Source of the DNA: Legionellales bacterium
GTDB lineage: Bacteria > Pseudomonadota > Gammaproteobacteria > PIVX01
Assembly: GCA_013215905.1 (NCBI GenBank)
Contig: JABSQI010000084.1
Location: 1 to 7,041 of the forward strand
Length of the DNA: 7,041 bases
Direction: 5' to 3'
Below are positions 6,359-7,041 of this stretch, piece after piece. Position 1 is the stretch's first letter. The number at the start of each line of letters is the position of its first letter. The position numbers and the translations under genes are program-made. The notes under the pieces were generated by a model. The model did not search any database and was not told the origin of the DNA. It saw only the letters and a list, made by a program, of their open reading frames with translations.

Positions 6359-6943
6359 ATGAAATTTAAAATACATATTATATTGTTAACTGTTATTTTG
6401 TCTGCATGCCAAGTAAATAATATACATAATTTAAATTATAAAAAATTAGATGTTATTCATATTGCTCAGAATGATGATTACTCATGCGCAACAACTTCGT
6501 TAGCTATGGTAATTTCATACTTTGAGGAAAAACCTCTTGATAAAAATGAAGTTTGGAAAATATCAGGTTCAAATATTTTTGATGTTATGAATTATGGAAA
6601 TGATATGGAGGGTCTAAAGAGAGCTACTGAATACTATGGGTATATAAGTAAATTTAAAGAGAATTTATCTATAGCTGATTTAGAGAAATATATTTCTAAT
6701 GGGATCCCTATAGTTATAAATATTCTACAGCCAAATATGGCAAGTGCTACTCATGCAGTATTAGTTGTAGGTTTTGATAGAGATAAAAAAATTCTATATA
6801 TTAACGACCCTGCTAAATCAGTTATTGGGAAAAGTATAAGTTATAAGGCTCTGGATAATTTGTGGTCTGCAAATATTAAAAAACATGATGGTACAGGATA
6901 TGAAATAGCCTATAGAAGTGGATTTATTGTATATCCTAAATAA
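6359..6943 (+). CDS. Lipoprotein with C39-like cysteine peptidase domain
   Basis: This is a 194-residue protein. The ATG at 6359 is preferred over an in-frame TTG at 6338 because it gives a compact lipoprotein signal: charged MKFK, a hydrophobic core and the lipobox LSAC with C17 as the lipidated residue. Neither start has a good ribosome binding site. The mature part resembles the Peptidase_C39/C39_2 papain-like fold: Gln37 and Cys43 in IAQNDDYSCATTSLAM (the Q-x5-C spacing of the family), His132 in THAVLVVGFD, and Asp150 in YINDPAK. This is a complete catalytic set. In bacteriocin exporters such domains cut double-glycine leaders, but here it stands alone with no ABC exporter or precursor gene in view, so the substrate is unknown. 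It would face the periplasm from the inner or outer membrane. It lies 60 bases after the CopA-CopB gene with no terminator between, suggesting a shared transcript. Confidence 0.85.
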   Translation: MKFKIHIILLTVILSACQVNNIHNLNYKKLDVIHIAQNDDYSCATTSLAMVISYFEEKPLDKNEVWKISGSNIFDVMNYGNDMEGLKRATEYYGYISKFKENLSIADLEKYISNGIPIVINILQPNMASATHAVLVVGFDRDKKILYINDPAKSVIGKSISYKALDNLWSANIKKHDGTGYEIAYRSGFIVYPK

Positions 6944-6944
6944 T

Positions 6945-6981
6945 TATTGTATATATTGATTTTTAAGAGTTGTATACAATA
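6945..6981 (+). terminator. Weak inverted repeat after the C39 gene, possible terminator
   Basis: TATTGTATA (6945-6953) pairs perfectly with TATACAATA (6973-6981), a 9-bp stem with a 19-base loop, starting two bases after the stop codon. The stem is nearly all A/T and is followed by ATTT-rich sequence rather than a clean T-run, so termination would be weak at best. An 11-bp direct copy (TTATTGTATAT) of the left arm also occurs at 6924-6934 inside the gene end, so the IR may simply reflect low-complexity sequence. The remaining bases to 7041 hold nothing I recognise. Confidence 0.25.
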
Positions 6982-7041
6982 TTTAAATTTATATATTGCG
7001 CATAAATATGTAAAGAAAATCATCCATTATTAAATATCCTC

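Noticed and set aside
1..7041. Mobile element, CRISPR array, tRNA or rRNA in the window
   Set aside because: No transposase or integrase motifs, no regular spaced repeats, no terminal inverted repeats with target duplications and no cloverleaf or rRNA-like segment were seen on either strand.

Overview
The window is strongly AT-rich on both strands and comes from a Gram-negative bacterium: one protein ends in an outer-membrane beta-barrel and another is a classic lipoprotein. The base composition, long decayed-looking spacers, a frameshifted gene and a probable gene relic suggest a genome under reductive evolution, such as a host-associated proteobacterium. I cannot name the lineage from sequence alone. 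All recognised genes are on the + strand.

Layout. (1) Bases 1-384 are the 3' third of rtcB, the RNA-splicing ligase. (2) Bases 385-944 are a spacer with no convincing gene, a small GC-rich hairpin and a candidate promoter near its end. (3) Bases 945-3506 are a three-gene ABC importer operon: periplasmic binding protein (PF04392/TrpX type), membrane permease and ATPase. This type of system is linked to aromatic amino acids such as tryptophan in some bacteria. (4) Bases 3507-4009 are a second spacer holding a probable small gene relic. (5) Bases 4010-6298 encode one 762-residue protein. Its N-terminal two thirds are a CopA-type periplasmic multicopper oxidase and its C-terminal third is a CopB-type outer-membrane barrel. 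(6) Bases 6359-6943 encode a lipoprotein with a C39-like cysteine peptidase domain, 60 bases downstream and probably co-transcribed.

Two observations stand out. First, CopA and CopB, normally separate proteins of the copper-resistance system, are joined in one uninterrupted reading frame. This would tether a copper oxidase to the inner face of the outer membrane. Second, the binding-protein gene of the ABC operon carries an almost perfect 10-bp tandem repeat near its 3' end. Removing exactly one repeat unit puts the downstream sequence in a frame that encodes the family's normal C-terminus, whose stop codon overlaps the permease start. The gene as written is therefore a frameshifted version that may be revertible or slippage-prone.

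Functionally, the window combines RNA repair, a nutrient importer, periplasmic copper detoxification and a cell-envelope peptidase. Only the ABC genes, and possibly the copper/C39 pair, look like operons. The other adjacencies may be accidental.
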